Made by a program: the position numbers and the translations under genes
The notes under the pieces: model-generated
Told to the model about the DNA's origin: nothing
The model's input: the letters and a program-made list of their open reading frames with translations, nothing else
The model's database searches: none
In this document: positions 17,441-26,257 of the stretch, in pieces
Numbering within the stretch: the first letter of the stretch is position 1
Layout: each line of letters begins with the position of its first letter
Assembly (NCBI GenBank): GCA_001295775.1
Contig: LJIA01000001.1
Span: 1 to 64,000, forward strand
Direction of reading: 5' to 3'
From: a beta proteobacterium AAP99
Lineage (GTDB): Bacteria > Pseudomonadota > Gammaproteobacteria > Burkholderiales > Burkholderiaceae_C
DNA length: 64,000 nt

Positions 17441-19237
17441 CTAGCCGCTGACCTGCGGCGTCACCTGCAGCACCTCGGCAATCGAGGTCAGTCCGGCCGC
17501 CACCTTGGTCACGCCGGCCAGGCGCAGCGGGGTCATGCCGTCTTCGACGGCCTGCTGGCGCAGGGCCATGAGGTCGGGCGACTCGGTCACGCGGGCCTTC
17601 ATCGCCTCGCTCATGCCGATGAGTTCGAACAGCCCGCTGCGGCCCTTGTAGCCGGTGTTGCGGCACTCCAGGCAGCCCACCGGCTTGTAAGGGGTGAAGC
17701 CACCCTTGACCTTCCAGGGCTTGATCATTTCGTTCACGCCGTCGGCATCCAGTCGCTCGTCCGGCTGCTTGCAGTGCGGGCACAGGCTGCGCACCAGGCG
17801 CTGCGCGAGCACGCCCAGCACGGTGGCGTTGATCAGGTAGCTGGGCACGCCCAGTTCCATCAGGCGATAGATGGCACTCGGCGCGTCATTGGTGTGCAGG
17901 GTGCTGAACACCAGATGACCGGTCAGTGCGGCCTGCACCGCCATCTCGGCGGTTTCCAGGTCGCGGATTTCGCCGACCATGATGATGTCCGGGTCCTGGC
18001 GCATCAGGCTGCGCAGGCCGGAGGCGAAGGTGACGTCCAGCCCGGGCTGCACCTGCATCTGGTTGAAGGCCGGTTCGATCATTTCGATCGGGTCTTCGAT
18101 GGTGCAGACGTTTACCTCGTCGGTGGCCAGGCGGCGCAGGGTGGAATACAGGGTGGTGGTCTTACCGCTGCCCGTGGGCCCGGTCACGAGGATGATGCCG
18201 TGCGGATTGCGCGTGAGGCTGGTCCAGCGTTCGGCGTCGCGCGGCGAGAAGCCGAGTTCATCCAGACCCTGCACGGCCACTTCGGGGTCGAAGATGCGCA
18301 TCACGAGCTTTTCGCCAAAGGCGGTGGGCAGGGTGGACAGGCGCATTTCCACTTCGTCGCCGCCCGGATTCTTGGTCTTGATGCGGCCGTCCTGCGGGCG
18401 GCGCTTTTCCACCACGTCCATGCGGCCCAGCAGCTTGATGCGGCTGGTCATGGCATTCATCACGCCCATGGGCAGCTGGTAGACCGTGTGCAGCACGCCG
18501 TCGATGCGGAAGCGGATGATGCCCAGCTCGCGCCGCGGCTCGAGGTGGATGTCGCTGGCGCGCTGATCGAAGGCGTACTGCCAGAGCCAGTCCACCACCT
18601 GCACGATGCCCTGGTCGTTGGCATCCAGCTGGCGGTTGTTGCGGCCCAGTTCCACGAGCTGCTCGAAGCTGCTGGTGGCGTTGGCCACGCCGGCGCGCTG
18701 AGCCGCCTTGACGCTCTTGGCCAGGGCGTAGAACTCGGTCGTGTACTTGAGGATGTCTGCGGGGCTGGACACCACGAGGTTCACTCGCTTGCCCGTGTGC
18801 CGCTCGATCTCCGGGATCCAGAAGGTATCGAAGGGCTCGCAGGTGGCGATGGTCACTTCGCTGGTGCCGATGCTGATCGGCAGGGCGAGGTTGCGCTCGG
18901 CGTAGGTGATGCTCATCACATCCGCCACGCGGCCCACATCCACCTTAAGCGGATCGATCTTGAGATACGGCAACTTGGCGCGCTTGGCCAGCCAGCCGGC
19001 GAAGAAGTCCATGTCCATCAGTCGGCCGTCGCCGCGATGGTGTACGCCCACGCTGGCCAGGCGCACCAGCGGATGCTGGCTGCTGGTGGTGGCGGCGCAG
19101 CGCTGGAAGATGCGCTGCGCCTCTTCCTTGGTGATGAGGTGGTCCTCGCGCATCCAGCTGAGCAGGTCGCGCCAGTTCAGCTTGCCACGTGGTTCGGGCA
19201 GGGGCTGCGCGCGCCCCGGTTCAGTGCTCAGTGTCAT
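17441..19237 (-). CDS. GspE/PilB-type secretion ATPase
   Basis: A 598-aa cytoplasmic assembly ATPase of the type II secretion/type IV pilus family. An N-terminal MshEN-like region (about 60-170) leads to the ATPase domain: Walker A GPTGSGKTTTLYSTL near residue 360, the Asp box, Walker B region DPDIIMVGEIRDLETAEMAV and the His box TGHLVFSTLHTNDAPSA. A zinc-binding insert CPHC ... CLECRNTGYKGRSG identifies the GspE/PilB class rather than PilT. No pseudopilin, inner-membrane platform or secretin genes are adjacent, so its partner machine is elsewhere. It starts 48 bp after the NlpC/P60 gene on the same strand. Confidence 0.93.
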   Translation of the reverse strand: MTLSTEPGRAQPLPEPRGKLNWRDLLSWMREDHLITKEEAQRIFQRCAATTSSQHPLVRLASVGVHHRGDGRLMDMDFFAGWLAKRAKLPYLKIDPLKVDVGRVADVMSITYAERNLALPISIGTSEVTIATCEPFDTFWIPEIERHTGKRVNLVVSSPADILKYTTEFYALAKSVKAAQRAGVANATSSFEQLVELGRNNRQLDANDQGIVQVVDWLWQYAFDQRASDIHLEPRRELGIIRFRIDGVLHTVYQLPMGVMNAMTSRIKLLGRMDVVEKRRPQDGRIKTKNPGGDEVEMRLSTLPTAFGEKLVMRIFDPEVAVQGLDELGFSPRDAERWTSLTRNPHGIILVTGPTGSGKTTTLYSTLRRLATDEVNVCTIEDPIEMIEPAFNQMQVQPGLDVTFASGLRSLMRQDPDIIMVGEIRDLETAEMAVQAALTGHLVFSTLHTNDAPSAIYRLMELGVPSYLINATVLGVLAQRLVRSLCPHCKQPDERLDADGVNEMIKPWKVKGGFTPYKPVGCLECRNTGYKGRSGLFELIGMSEAMKARVTESPDLMALRQQAVEDGMTPLRLAGVTKVAAGLTSIAEVLQVTPQVSG

Positions 19238-19285
19238 GCGGGGAGTATGCCGCTTGGATGAGTGGCTGGGCGCGGGGCCGAGGCT

Positions 19286-20104
19286 TCAGCGGCGATCTGC
19301 AGCGGGCGAGCTGATCGGGCCACCGACCGGGGAACCGGCGGGCGCGACACTCTGATTGGCCGAGGCTGCGTTCGCCGCGGCGTTGGCGGCATTGATGCCC
19401 ATCACGCCGTTCAGGATGGCGGCGGCTCGGGCAGCGTCCTGGGCCTGGAAGGCAGCGGTGCCAGGCGCAGCACTGCTTGCGGCGCTCGCCGTCTGTTCGG
19501 TCGGTTCGATGCGCCGTGCGCCGTTGAAGCGCTTGTCCCAGTAGGGGATGTTCATGCTTTCCACGCGCACCTCGCCACCGGCGGAGGGTGCGTGCAGGAA
19601 CTTGCCGTCACCCACATAGATGCCCACATGGGAGTAGGCGCGGCGCAGGGTGTTGAAGAAGACGAGATCGCCCGGGCGAAGTTCCTTGCGGTCAACCTTC
19701 TCGCCCAGCTGGCTGATTTCGGCCGAGCGGCGCGGCAGCACGAGGCCGAAGGTCTGCTGGAACACCAGACGAACCAGCCCCGAGCAGTCCAGACCGCTGT
19801 CGGCATCATCGCCGCCCATGCGGTAGCGCACGCCGAGCAGGCCCATGGCGTTCATGACGAGGTCACTCGCAAGCCCGGCTGCACCCGTGGCCACATCCTT
19901 GGCGCCGGTTTCCAGCTTGTGGATGAACTGGTCGAGCGCGGAGTCGGAAGCGGGCGCGGCGGGCTTGCTCGCACTGCCGCTTGCAGGGGCGCTGGTTTGC
20001 GCCTGTGCGGGCGGCACGGCGCTGCCCAGCAAGCTGCTACCCAACAGCAGGGCGGCAGCGAGCGGCTTGAGCGCGGGCTTGGGCAAACAGGGCTTGGAGC
20101 GCAA
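19286..20104 (-). CDS. NlpC/P60 family peptidoglycan hydrolase
   Basis: A secreted cysteine peptidase that cuts peptide stems of peptidoglycan. The 272-aa product has a signal sequence (LAAALLLGSSLLGSAVPPAQA), a Pro/Ala linker and the NlpC/P60 domain with catalytic Cys in DSGLDCSGLVRLVFQ and His in YSHVGIYVGDGKFLHAPSAGG. A long Ala-rich C-terminal tail follows and may be disordered. I chose TTG at 20104 because CGGAGG lies 6 bases upstream and it begins directly before the signal peptide; the frame is open further upstream but gives an unlikely basic extension. Confidence 0.87.
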   Translation of the reverse strand: MRSKPCLPKPALKPLAAALLLGSSLLGSAVPPAQAQTSAPASGSASKPAAPASDSALDQFIHKLETGAKDVATGAAGLASDLVMNAMGLLGVRYRMGGDDADSGLDCSGLVRLVFQQTFGLVLPRRSAEISQLGEKVDRKELRPGDLVFFNTLRRAYSHVGIYVGDGKFLHAPSAGGEVRVESMNIPYWDKRFNGARRIEPTEQTASAASSAAPGTAAFQAQDAARAAAILNGVMGINAANAAANAASANQSVAPAGSPVGGPISSPAADRR

Positions 20105-20342
20105 TCCGGGCCTCCGGCGAACGTAACCCCTTGATTTTACGGGCTTCGCGGAAGCATGAACAAGACGTCGTTGCCATCCGTGCACAGCGCAGCGCGCACA
20201 GCCGAAACCGCAGACGCGCAGCGCACCCCGTTTCGGTGGAGAATCCCTGCGGCAGGATGGGTGCGCCGCAGCTGGGCTCTGAGTCAGGCTGTGAATCGCG
20301 CACAAAGACCAATAAGAACACTCGTCGGGGACAGGAACACCT

Positions 20343-21389
20343 ATGGCCGATCGACCCAGGTTGCTGGTCGCGGACGCGTCGCGCATGGTGCGCGCAGCGA
20401 TTGCCAAACCCTTGTCGGAAGCCTTCACCGTGCGGGAGGTGAGTGATGGCGAGGCCGCATGGTCTGCGCTGCTCACAGACCCAACGATTGCCGCTGTCGT
20501 GACCGGCCTGGCGATGGAGAAGATCGACGGATTCGAGCTGATCCAGCGCGTGCGGGCCTCGCGCGTGCCGAGGGTGCGCAGCCTGCCGGTGCTGGTGCTG
20601 GCCAGCGCAGATGCCAAGGAGCAGATGGCGCGCGCCACTGAACTGGGCGCCAGCGGCTTCGTGGCAAAGAACGCCAAGGCGGCCGAGACGATCGCTCAGC
20701 TCACCGGGCTGGTGCGCGGTGCCGGCACGCTGGACGCCGGTCGGATGCCGGAACCGCCCAAGCCCAGTGCAGCGGTGGCCAGCCAGCTGGTGAGCATGGA
20801 CGTCCTGCGCGAGCACACCCGCCGAATGGCGAGCTTTGCCTTTCGCAGCGAAACCCCGCTGGCCGTGGTGGCCCTGCGTCTGCGCGGCGCCGGCCCGCTG
20901 CTGGAAGCCGCGCTCGCGGCAAACCTCGCATCGCTGCTGCGTGTGGAAGATGTGGCCGGCAAGATCGACGAGGACACCTACGCCCTGACCATGATGGGCG
21001 CTGATCTGGCCGTGATCCCGAGTGTGGTGGAGCGCGTGCAGGCGATGCTGGCTGAGGTCGCGCTCGATCGGCGTCAGGCGCCACCCATGCTGCTTGCCGG
21101 CTGGGTACAGGCCAGCGAGCCCGTCGATGATGACACCCTGATCGAGGCGGCCCTGTCCCGCTTGGGGCCTTTCGACATGGGTGCGCACCTTGAGCTGCGC
21201 AGCAGCCGGGCCGTGCACCCCGACGAGGAACCCATGCTGTCTGCACCCGTGCGCCACGAGGCGGCGGACATCTCGCTGGACGACGCGGTGGCCCTGCTGG
21301 AGCGCGGCGACATTGCGGAGCTGGAGGTCTATCGCTCGAGCATTGCGCAGCGCATCGCGCCGCTGTTGAGCTGGTTGTCCGAGGGCTGA
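20343..21389 (+). CDS. Pseudo-receiver domain protein with C-terminal GGDEF-like region
   Basis: A 348-aa cytoplasmic signalling protein. The first 125 residues have the response-regulator fold pattern: Asp11 in LLVADAS, the IDGFELIQRVR helix, LPVLVLAS and Lys in GFVAKNAK. The phosphoacceptor position reads VVTGLAMEKIDG, so the Asp is replaced by Gly55 and the domain cannot be phosphorylated in the usual way. The C-terminal region (about 175-290) with TPLAVVALRLRGAG and DEDTYALTMMGAD resembles a degenerate GGDEF domain without the GGDEF motif. No kinase is adjacent. Function is unknown; a ligand- or protein-sensing role is possible. Confidence 0.75.
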   Translation: MADRPRLLVADASRMVRAAIAKPLSEAFTVREVSDGEAAWSALLTDPTIAAVVTGLAMEKIDGFELIQRVRASRVPRVRSLPVLVLASADAKEQMARATELGASGFVAKNAKAAETIAQLTGLVRGAGTLDAGRMPEPPKPSAAVASQLVSMDVLREHTRRMASFAFRSETPLAVVALRLRGAGPLLEAALAANLASLLRVEDVAGKIDEDTYALTMMGADLAVIPSVVERVQAMLAEVALDRRQAPPMLLAGWVQASEPVDDDTLIEAALSRLGPFDMGAHLELRSSRAVHPDEEPMLSAPVRHEAADISLDDAVALLERGDIAELEVYRSSIAQRIAPLLSWLSEG

Positions 21390-21531
21390 CAGCGCTGCAT
21401 CCGCGCTTGATCTGGGGAAACCCCGGAGCAGATTGCTGCACTGCGGGTAAGAGCCGAGTAAGCCTGCGCAGTCCACAATCCGGGGCAGACTCCAGCACTG
21501 ATGGAGCGCTCTTCACGAGGAGACAGCCCCC

Positions 21532-23430
21532 ATGCCGCGCAGCGTTGCCGCCGTCCACGCCGAATCCCTTCAGAACCGCGATGCCTTCTGGGCCGAACAG
21601 GCGCGGCGCATTCATTGGGAGACCCCATTTCGGCAGGTGCTGGACTACAGCAACCCGCCCTTTGCCAAGTGGTACGTGGGCGGCACCACCAACCTGTGTC
21701 ACAACGCCGTGGATCGCTGGGCCGCCACGCAGCCCGATGCGCGCGCGCTGATCTGGGTGTCCACCGAGGTCGATCAGACGCTCGAATACGACTACCGCAC
21801 CCTGCTGGCCGAGGTGAATCGCTGTGCCGCCATGCTCAAGGGTCTGGGTGTGGGCAAGGGCGACCGCGTGCTGATCTACATGCCGATGATCCCGCAGGCC
21901 GCCTTCATGATGCTGGCCTGCACGCGCATCGGCGCCATCCATTCCGTGGTGTTTGGCGGCTTTGCCAGCGTGAGTCTTGCGAGCCGCATCGATGACGCGC
22001 AACCCAAGCTGATTGTCAGTGCCGATGGTGGCGCCCGGGCGGGCAAGGTGGTGCCCTACAAGGGCCTGCTGGACGAAGCGATTGCGCTGTCCACGCACAA
22101 GCCGGGCAAGGTCATCATGGTCAACCGCGGTCTGGCCGAGATGCCGATGACCGAGGGCCGCGACGTCGACTACGGCGCGCTCTGCGTGAAGTACGACGGC
22201 GCCACCGTGCCCTGCGAATGGGTGGAGAGCAGTCACCCCAGTTACACGCTCTATACCAGCGGTACGACCGGCAAGCCCAAGGGTGTGCAGCGCGACACCG
22301 GCGGCTATGCCGTGGCCCTGGCCGCGAGCATGGAGACCATCTTCTGCGGCAAGCCGGGTGAAACCTATTTCTCCACCAGCGACATCGGCTGGGTGGTGGG
22401 CCACAGCTACATCATCTACGGGCCGCTGCTGGCCGGCATGGCCACGCTCATGTACGAGGGCACACCCATCCGCCCGGACGCCGGCATCCTCTGGAAGTTG
22501 GTGGAGCAATACAAGGTGGTGAGCATGTTCAGCGCGCCCACGGCGGTGCGCGTGCTAAAGAAGCAGGATCCGGCCTACCTGAAAAAGTACGACCTCTCCA
22601 GCCTGCGCTATCTCTTTCTGGCCGGCGAGCCGCTGGACGAACCCACAGCGCAGTGGATTGCCGAGGGCTTGGGCGTTCCGGTGATCGACAACTACTGGCA
22701 GACGGAAAGCGGCTGGCCGATTCTCACGGCGCAGATGGGCATCGAGAAGACGCGCACCAAGTTCGGCAGCCCAAGTTTCCCGAGCTACGGCTATGACGTG
22801 CGCGTGGTCCACGAGGCCACCGGCGAGGAGCTGCCGCGCGGGGAGAAGGGCGTGGTCGCCATCGTGCCGCCGCTGCCGCCGGGCTGCATGAGCACGGTCT
22901 GGGGCGACGACGCGCGCTTCGTGAAGACCTACTTTTCCAGCATCCCTGGCAAGCTGATGTACAGCACCTTCGACTGGGGCATCTGCGACGAGGACGGCTA
23001 CTACTTCATCCTGGGGCGCACGGACGATGTGATCAACGTGGCGGGCCATCGCCTGGGCACGCGCGAGATCGAGGAGTCGATCAATTCGCACAGCAATGTG
23101 GCCGAGTGCGCCGTGGTGGGTGTGGCCGACCAGCTCAAGGGGCAGGTGGCGGTGGCCTTTGCGGTGGTGAAAGACCCCTCGCGGATTGCCTCACCGGAGC
23201 TGCGCAAGGCCCATGAGGCCGAGGTGATGAAGCTGGTGGACGCCCAGCTCGGCGCCGTAGCGCGGCCGGCGCGCGTGCACTTTGTCACGCTGCTGCCCAA
23301 GACCCGCTCGGGCAAGGTGCTGCGCCGCGCGATCCAAGCCTTGTGCGAAGGCCGTGACCCCGGCGATCTGACCACCATCGAGGACCAGAGCGCGCTCCAG
23401 CAGGTTCGGGACTGTCTTGCAGTCCAATGA
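21532..23430 (+). CDS. prpE: Propionyl-CoA synthetase
   Basis: An AMP-forming acyl-CoA synthetase of 632 aa. It activates propionate to propionyl-CoA by way of a propionyl-AMP. The N-terminus (FRQVLDYSNPPFAKWYVGG, then TNLCHNAVDRW) is diagnostic for PrpE rather than Acs. The AMP-binding motif YTSGTTGKPKGVQRDTGG, the GWVVGHSYIIYGPL segment, and the C-terminal lysine motif KTRSGKVLRRAI (site of regulatory acetylation in this family) are intact. GAGGAGAC precedes the ATG. No other methylcitrate-cycle gene is adjacent, so it appears to be a single-gene unit. Confidence 0.93.
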   Translation: MPRSVAAVHAESLQNRDAFWAEQARRIHWETPFRQVLDYSNPPFAKWYVGGTTNLCHNAVDRWAATQPDARALIWVSTEVDQTLEYDYRTLLAEVNRCAAMLKGLGVGKGDRVLIYMPMIPQAAFMMLACTRIGAIHSVVFGGFASVSLASRIDDAQPKLIVSADGGARAGKVVPYKGLLDEAIALSTHKPGKVIMVNRGLAEMPMTEGRDVDYGALCVKYDGATVPCEWVESSHPSYTLYTSGTTGKPKGVQRDTGGYAVALAASMETIFCGKPGETYFSTSDIGWVVGHSYIIYGPLLAGMATLMYEGTPIRPDAGILWKLVEQYKVVSMFSAPTAVRVLKKQDPAYLKKYDLSSLRYLFLAGEPLDEPTAQWIAEGLGVPVIDNYWQTESGWPILTAQMGIEKTRTKFGSPSFPSYGYDVRVVHEATGEELPRGEKGVVAIVPPLPPGCMSTVWGDDARFVKTYFSSIPGKLMYSTFDWGICDEDGYYFILGRTDDVINVAGHRLGTREIEESINSHSNVAECAVVGVADQLKGQVAVAFAVVKDPSRIASPELRKAHEAEVMKLVDAQLGAVARPARVHFVTLLPKTRSGKVLRRAIQALCEGRDPGDLTTIEDQSALQQVRDCLAVQ

Positions 23431-23471
23431 TCCGGCCGAAATCGTGCTTTATTTGATTTTGGCTTGGACAG

Positions 23472-23496
23472 TTTCCGCTTGCTTGGTGCGGGTTTT
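23472..23496 (-). repeat. Dispersed extragenic repeat, copy C
   Basis: On the minus strand it contains CCCGCACCAAGCAAGCGGAAAC, matching copy A with about two changes in the core. It lies between prpE and the convergent hypothetical gene. Confidence 0.6.
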
Positions 23497-23539
23497 GTCA
23501 CGATTTACTTGACTATCATTTGTGGCCGAAAGTGTCGCT

Positions 23540-24307
23540 TCATAGGCCCACACCATACCAACCCAGGCCGATGCCCCAGGTCGTCCGGTGGCTGCCCTGG
23601 GTGCGCGTCGCCGTGAGGTCGATGCCGAAGACCTCCGGCTTGACCCACACCCGGCCGCCCACGACATGTGTGGCGCCGCCAAACACCGCACTGCGGCTGT
23701 TGTGCAGCGTCTCGGCAAAGACCAGGCCGTGCTCGTTGGGGGCATAGACCACTGCGGCGTTGCCCAGGGCTGCGGTCTTGCCGCTGGCGCGGTCGTAACC
23801 CGGCCCGAAGTTCAAGTGCGCCGCAATCGTGCTGGCGGATCCCCAGCTCAGTAGCAGAAGCGCTGAGGCATCGGCCTGCCGCAGGCTGCCGGCGCGCGGC
23901 TTGATGAAGCCGGCTGCAAGCTTCAGCCCGGCCTGCAGCTCGCCGGCCGGGGTTTTCCAATTCAGCGCCGAAGGTACCCACTTCATGGCGGCACCGGCGC
24001 CTGCCGTGACGTCAGCTCGCGGGCTGGGGCGGCTGTATTCCAGCCCCACTTCGATGCCTTGCGCAACGCCGCAGGCCGGCGCGAGCGCGGTGTCCTTGGC
24101 GTCAGGCTGGCGGTCCTGCCAGAGCTCGACCTGGCAGGTGCCCAGCTTGGCGGTTCCAGCATCGTCCGTCGCCAAGGGGCGACCGGCATGTGCGGTGAGC
24201 GGCAAGGTCAGGAGCACTGCGCCCGCAATCGGCAGCCTGCGGTGAACGCAGCGGGGCAGGGCGCGGGTTGGCGAAGCGCGCAGGGGGTGAGGGGCAGGCT
24301 GGGGCAT
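23540..24307 (-). CDS. Hypothetical secreted protein, beta-rich
   Basis: A 255-aa protein when started at ATG 24307 (ATG at 24349 is also possible). A hydrophobic segment (LPIAGAVLLTLPLTAHAGRP) acts as signal peptide. The mature protein begins RPLATDDAGTAKLGTCQVELW and then shows alternating polar/hydrophobic strands (GIEVGLEYSRPSP, AHLNFGPGYDRASG, LGNAAVVYAPNEHGLVFAETL) ending GIGLGWYGVGL. This pattern suggests an outer-membrane or periplasmic beta-barrel. I cannot name the family with confidence, and no neighbour points to a role. Confidence 0.7.
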   Translation of the reverse strand: MPQPAPHPLRASPTRALPRCVHRRLPIAGAVLLTLPLTAHAGRPLATDDAGTAKLGTCQVELWQDRQPDAKDTALAPACGVAQGIEVGLEYSRPSPRADVTAGAGAAMKWVPSALNWKTPAGELQAGLKLAAGFIKPRAGSLRQADASALLLLSWGSASTIAAHLNFGPGYDRASGKTAALGNAAVVYAPNEHGLVFAETLHNSRSAVFGGATHVVGGRVWVKPEVFGIDLTATRTQGSHRTTWGIGLGWYGVGL

Positions 24308-24460
24308 GGCAGGCTCGGCACGTGCCGCTGGCCGGTCCAGCGGGCTCATGCGCTTCAGTGTCGACGGCGAGGACGTGCCGTGGCGGGTCGAGCAGGCCCC
24401 GAACCGCTACCCAATTTGGCGCTTTGGCGGGGCCACACTGCCGAGCAGGGCGCCGCGGCT

Positions 24461-25657
24461 TCAGTGCAGGTGCCGTGGCGGTCCGTGTTCGTCGCTGTCG
24501 GCGTCCGGCAGTTCGGCATGCAGCAGCTCGCCGTCCTGGTTCGGGTACATCGGCGCGCCGCAATCCGCGCAGTACTCGGCGGGCAGCACGGTGTCGATGT
24601 GCACGATGTTGGTGATGCCCGCCTCGCGCAGGGTGGCGTCGATGTCGTCCGTGACTTCCGTGGAATCCACCTCCGGCCCCAGCAGCGGCCAGATGCAGCC
24701 GTGCAGGACTTCGGTTTCCTTGCCGTTCATGAAACCGATGCGGTACTCCTCGAAGTCCCGGTCGCTCACACGCGCTACGGCGGCGGTCTGGGCGGGCGGG
24801 GCGAGGTCCAGGGTCATGTGCAGGAAGCTCACGCTCGCACGCACCGAGAACCCGCGGATCTCACGTTCTGCGCCGCGCGTGCTGTCGAAGAAGGCGCCAG
24901 GCGCCACCATCTCATAGGCGCAGTTGGACAGCATGCCGGCCAGCGCAGCGCCGCCCTGGCGCTTCCAGTTCTCGATGCACTCGGCCCGCTTGGCATCGCC
25001 CTGCCAGTTGAACAGGGCCGTGCCCGCGGGCGCGGCAATGGCACCGATCAGAAAGCGTGAATCCGCCAGAAAGCCCTGGGCCTCGGGCCAGTCGTCCGGG
25101 CGCTTCACGGCGTCTTCCCCGTTGATGAGCGCCTGCGCACACTTCTTGAGCAGGCGGTAGATCGAGACATAGCCCTCGGGCATCTGGTCCGGGCTGAACA
25201 GGGCTTCCACCATGGTCAGGCGCACACCGGGCGCCACGATGTGCGCGGCGAGCTGGTTGCGCACCGCCTCCAGCGTGGGGCGAGCCACCTTGCCCGACGC
25301 AATCTGGGCACGCGACCAGGCCATCAACGGGCAGACGATCAGCAGCACGTCGTGCGGCTGGCCGTCGATAGTGACCTGCATGGATTCGGTGCTGGTTTCC
25401 ACGGCATCGGCCAAGGCCTCATAGGCGCCGATCTGGGCCGGGTCTTCGCTGCCGAAGAGGAATTCAAGCGAGGCGTGGATGGCGTTGTCGCTGCCGTGCA
25501 CGAGCTGGCGCTCGATTTCGGCCGTCAGGCGCGCAAACCAGAACTCGTCTTCCAGGCGGCTGCCTGCCTGGGCGAGGGATTGGGCCAGTTTGATCAGCGT
25601 TTCCGCGTTCGATGAGCGGGGCAGGCGGCTGGTGGTGCGATTGGGGCGCATGGACAT
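24461..25657 (-). CDS. DUF2863 family protein
   Basis: A 398-aa cytoplasmic protein matching what is known of DUF2863, a family found mostly in Burkholderiales. Visible segments include SNAETLIKLAQSLAQAGSRLEDEFW near the start, DVLLIVCPLMAWSRAQIASG in the middle, and a C-terminal CADCGAPMYPNQDGE that looks like half of a metal-binding knuckle. No signal peptide or membrane helix is present. Function is unknown. It is transcribed alone; the GlcG-like gene starts divergently 150 bp away. Confidence 0.8.
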   Translation of the reverse strand: MSMRPNRTTSRLPRSSNAETLIKLAQSLAQAGSRLEDEFWFARLTAEIERQLVHGSDNAIHASLEFLFGSEDPAQIGAYEALADAVETSTESMQVTIDGQPHDVLLIVCPLMAWSRAQIASGKVARPTLEAVRNQLAAHIVAPGVRLTMVEALFSPDQMPEGYVSIYRLLKKCAQALINGEDAVKRPDDWPEAQGFLADSRFLIGAIAAPAGTALFNWQGDAKRAECIENWKRQGGAALAGMLSNCAYEMVAPGAFFDSTRGAEREIRGFSVRASVSFLHMTLDLAPPAQTAAVARVSDRDFEEYRIGFMNGKETEVLHGCIWPLLGPEVDSTEVTDDIDATLREAGITNIVHIDTVLPAEYCADCGAPMYPNQDGELLHAELPDADSDEHGPPRHLH

Positions 25658-25807
25658 GAAACGCTGGATTCCACTGATGGCGGTTGAAGCTGCTTGCCGC
25701 GCGCAGGGTGCAACGCGGCGGCGAGGGCTGCCTATTATCGCTGCTCCATTCTCGGGCGCACCGGGGAGGATGAATCAAGCATTCGAGCGAGCACTGGAGC
25801 TCCATTC

Positions 25808-26212
25808 ATGATCACGAAGTCTGTTCTGCAAGCCGCCGACGTGGCCAAGATCATCGCCGCGGCCGACAAGGAAGCCGCCGCCAACGGCTGGTCTGTCACG
25901 ATCGCCGTGGTGGACGACGGCGGCCACCTGCTGGGCCTGGTGCGCCGCGACGGTGCGCCCCCGATCTCGGCGCACATCGCCCCGGCCAAGGCCCATACCG
26001 CCGCGCTGGGTCGCCGGGAAAGCAAGATCTACGAGGACATCATCAACCAGGGCCGCTACAGCTTCCTGAGCGCCCCCACCATTGAAGGCATGCTCGAAGG
26101 CGGCGTGCCCATCATGGTCGATGGTCAGTGCGTGGGGGCGGTCGGCGTGTCCGGCGTGAAGAGCCCGGAAGACGCGCAGATTGCGCGCGCCGGGATCGCC
26201 GCCTTGGGCTGA
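25808..26212 (+). CDS. GlcG/HbpS family protein
   Basis: A 134-aa protein of the GlcG/HbpS (DUF336) family, whose members bind heme or cobalamin-like ligands or stand beside glycolate and diol metabolism genes. Visible signatures are WSVTIAVVDDGGHLLGLVRRDGA near residue 28, IAPAKAHTAALGRRES, and the C-terminal GGVPIMVDGQCVGAVGVSG. No signal peptide. I use ATG at 25808; the open frame upstream belongs to non-coding sequence. It is convergent with the phosphonatase gene and not clearly tied to it. Confidence 0.85.
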   Translation: MITKSVLQAADVAKIIAAADKEAAANGWSVTIAVVDDGGHLLGLVRRDGAPPISAHIAPAKAHTAALGRRESKIYEDIINQGRYSFLSAPTIEGMLEGGVPIMVDGQCVGAVGVSGVKSPEDAQIARAGIAALG

Positions 26213-26257
26213 CTGCCTGCAAATGCGCCGCTGGCCGCTGGCGGCCAGCCTGTGCGT

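Noticed and set aside
20105-20342. A possible small gene or RNA before the pseudo-receiver gene
   Set aside because: The open frames there are short and without ribosome sites. A weak GC hairpin (near 20250-20275) is the only structure.
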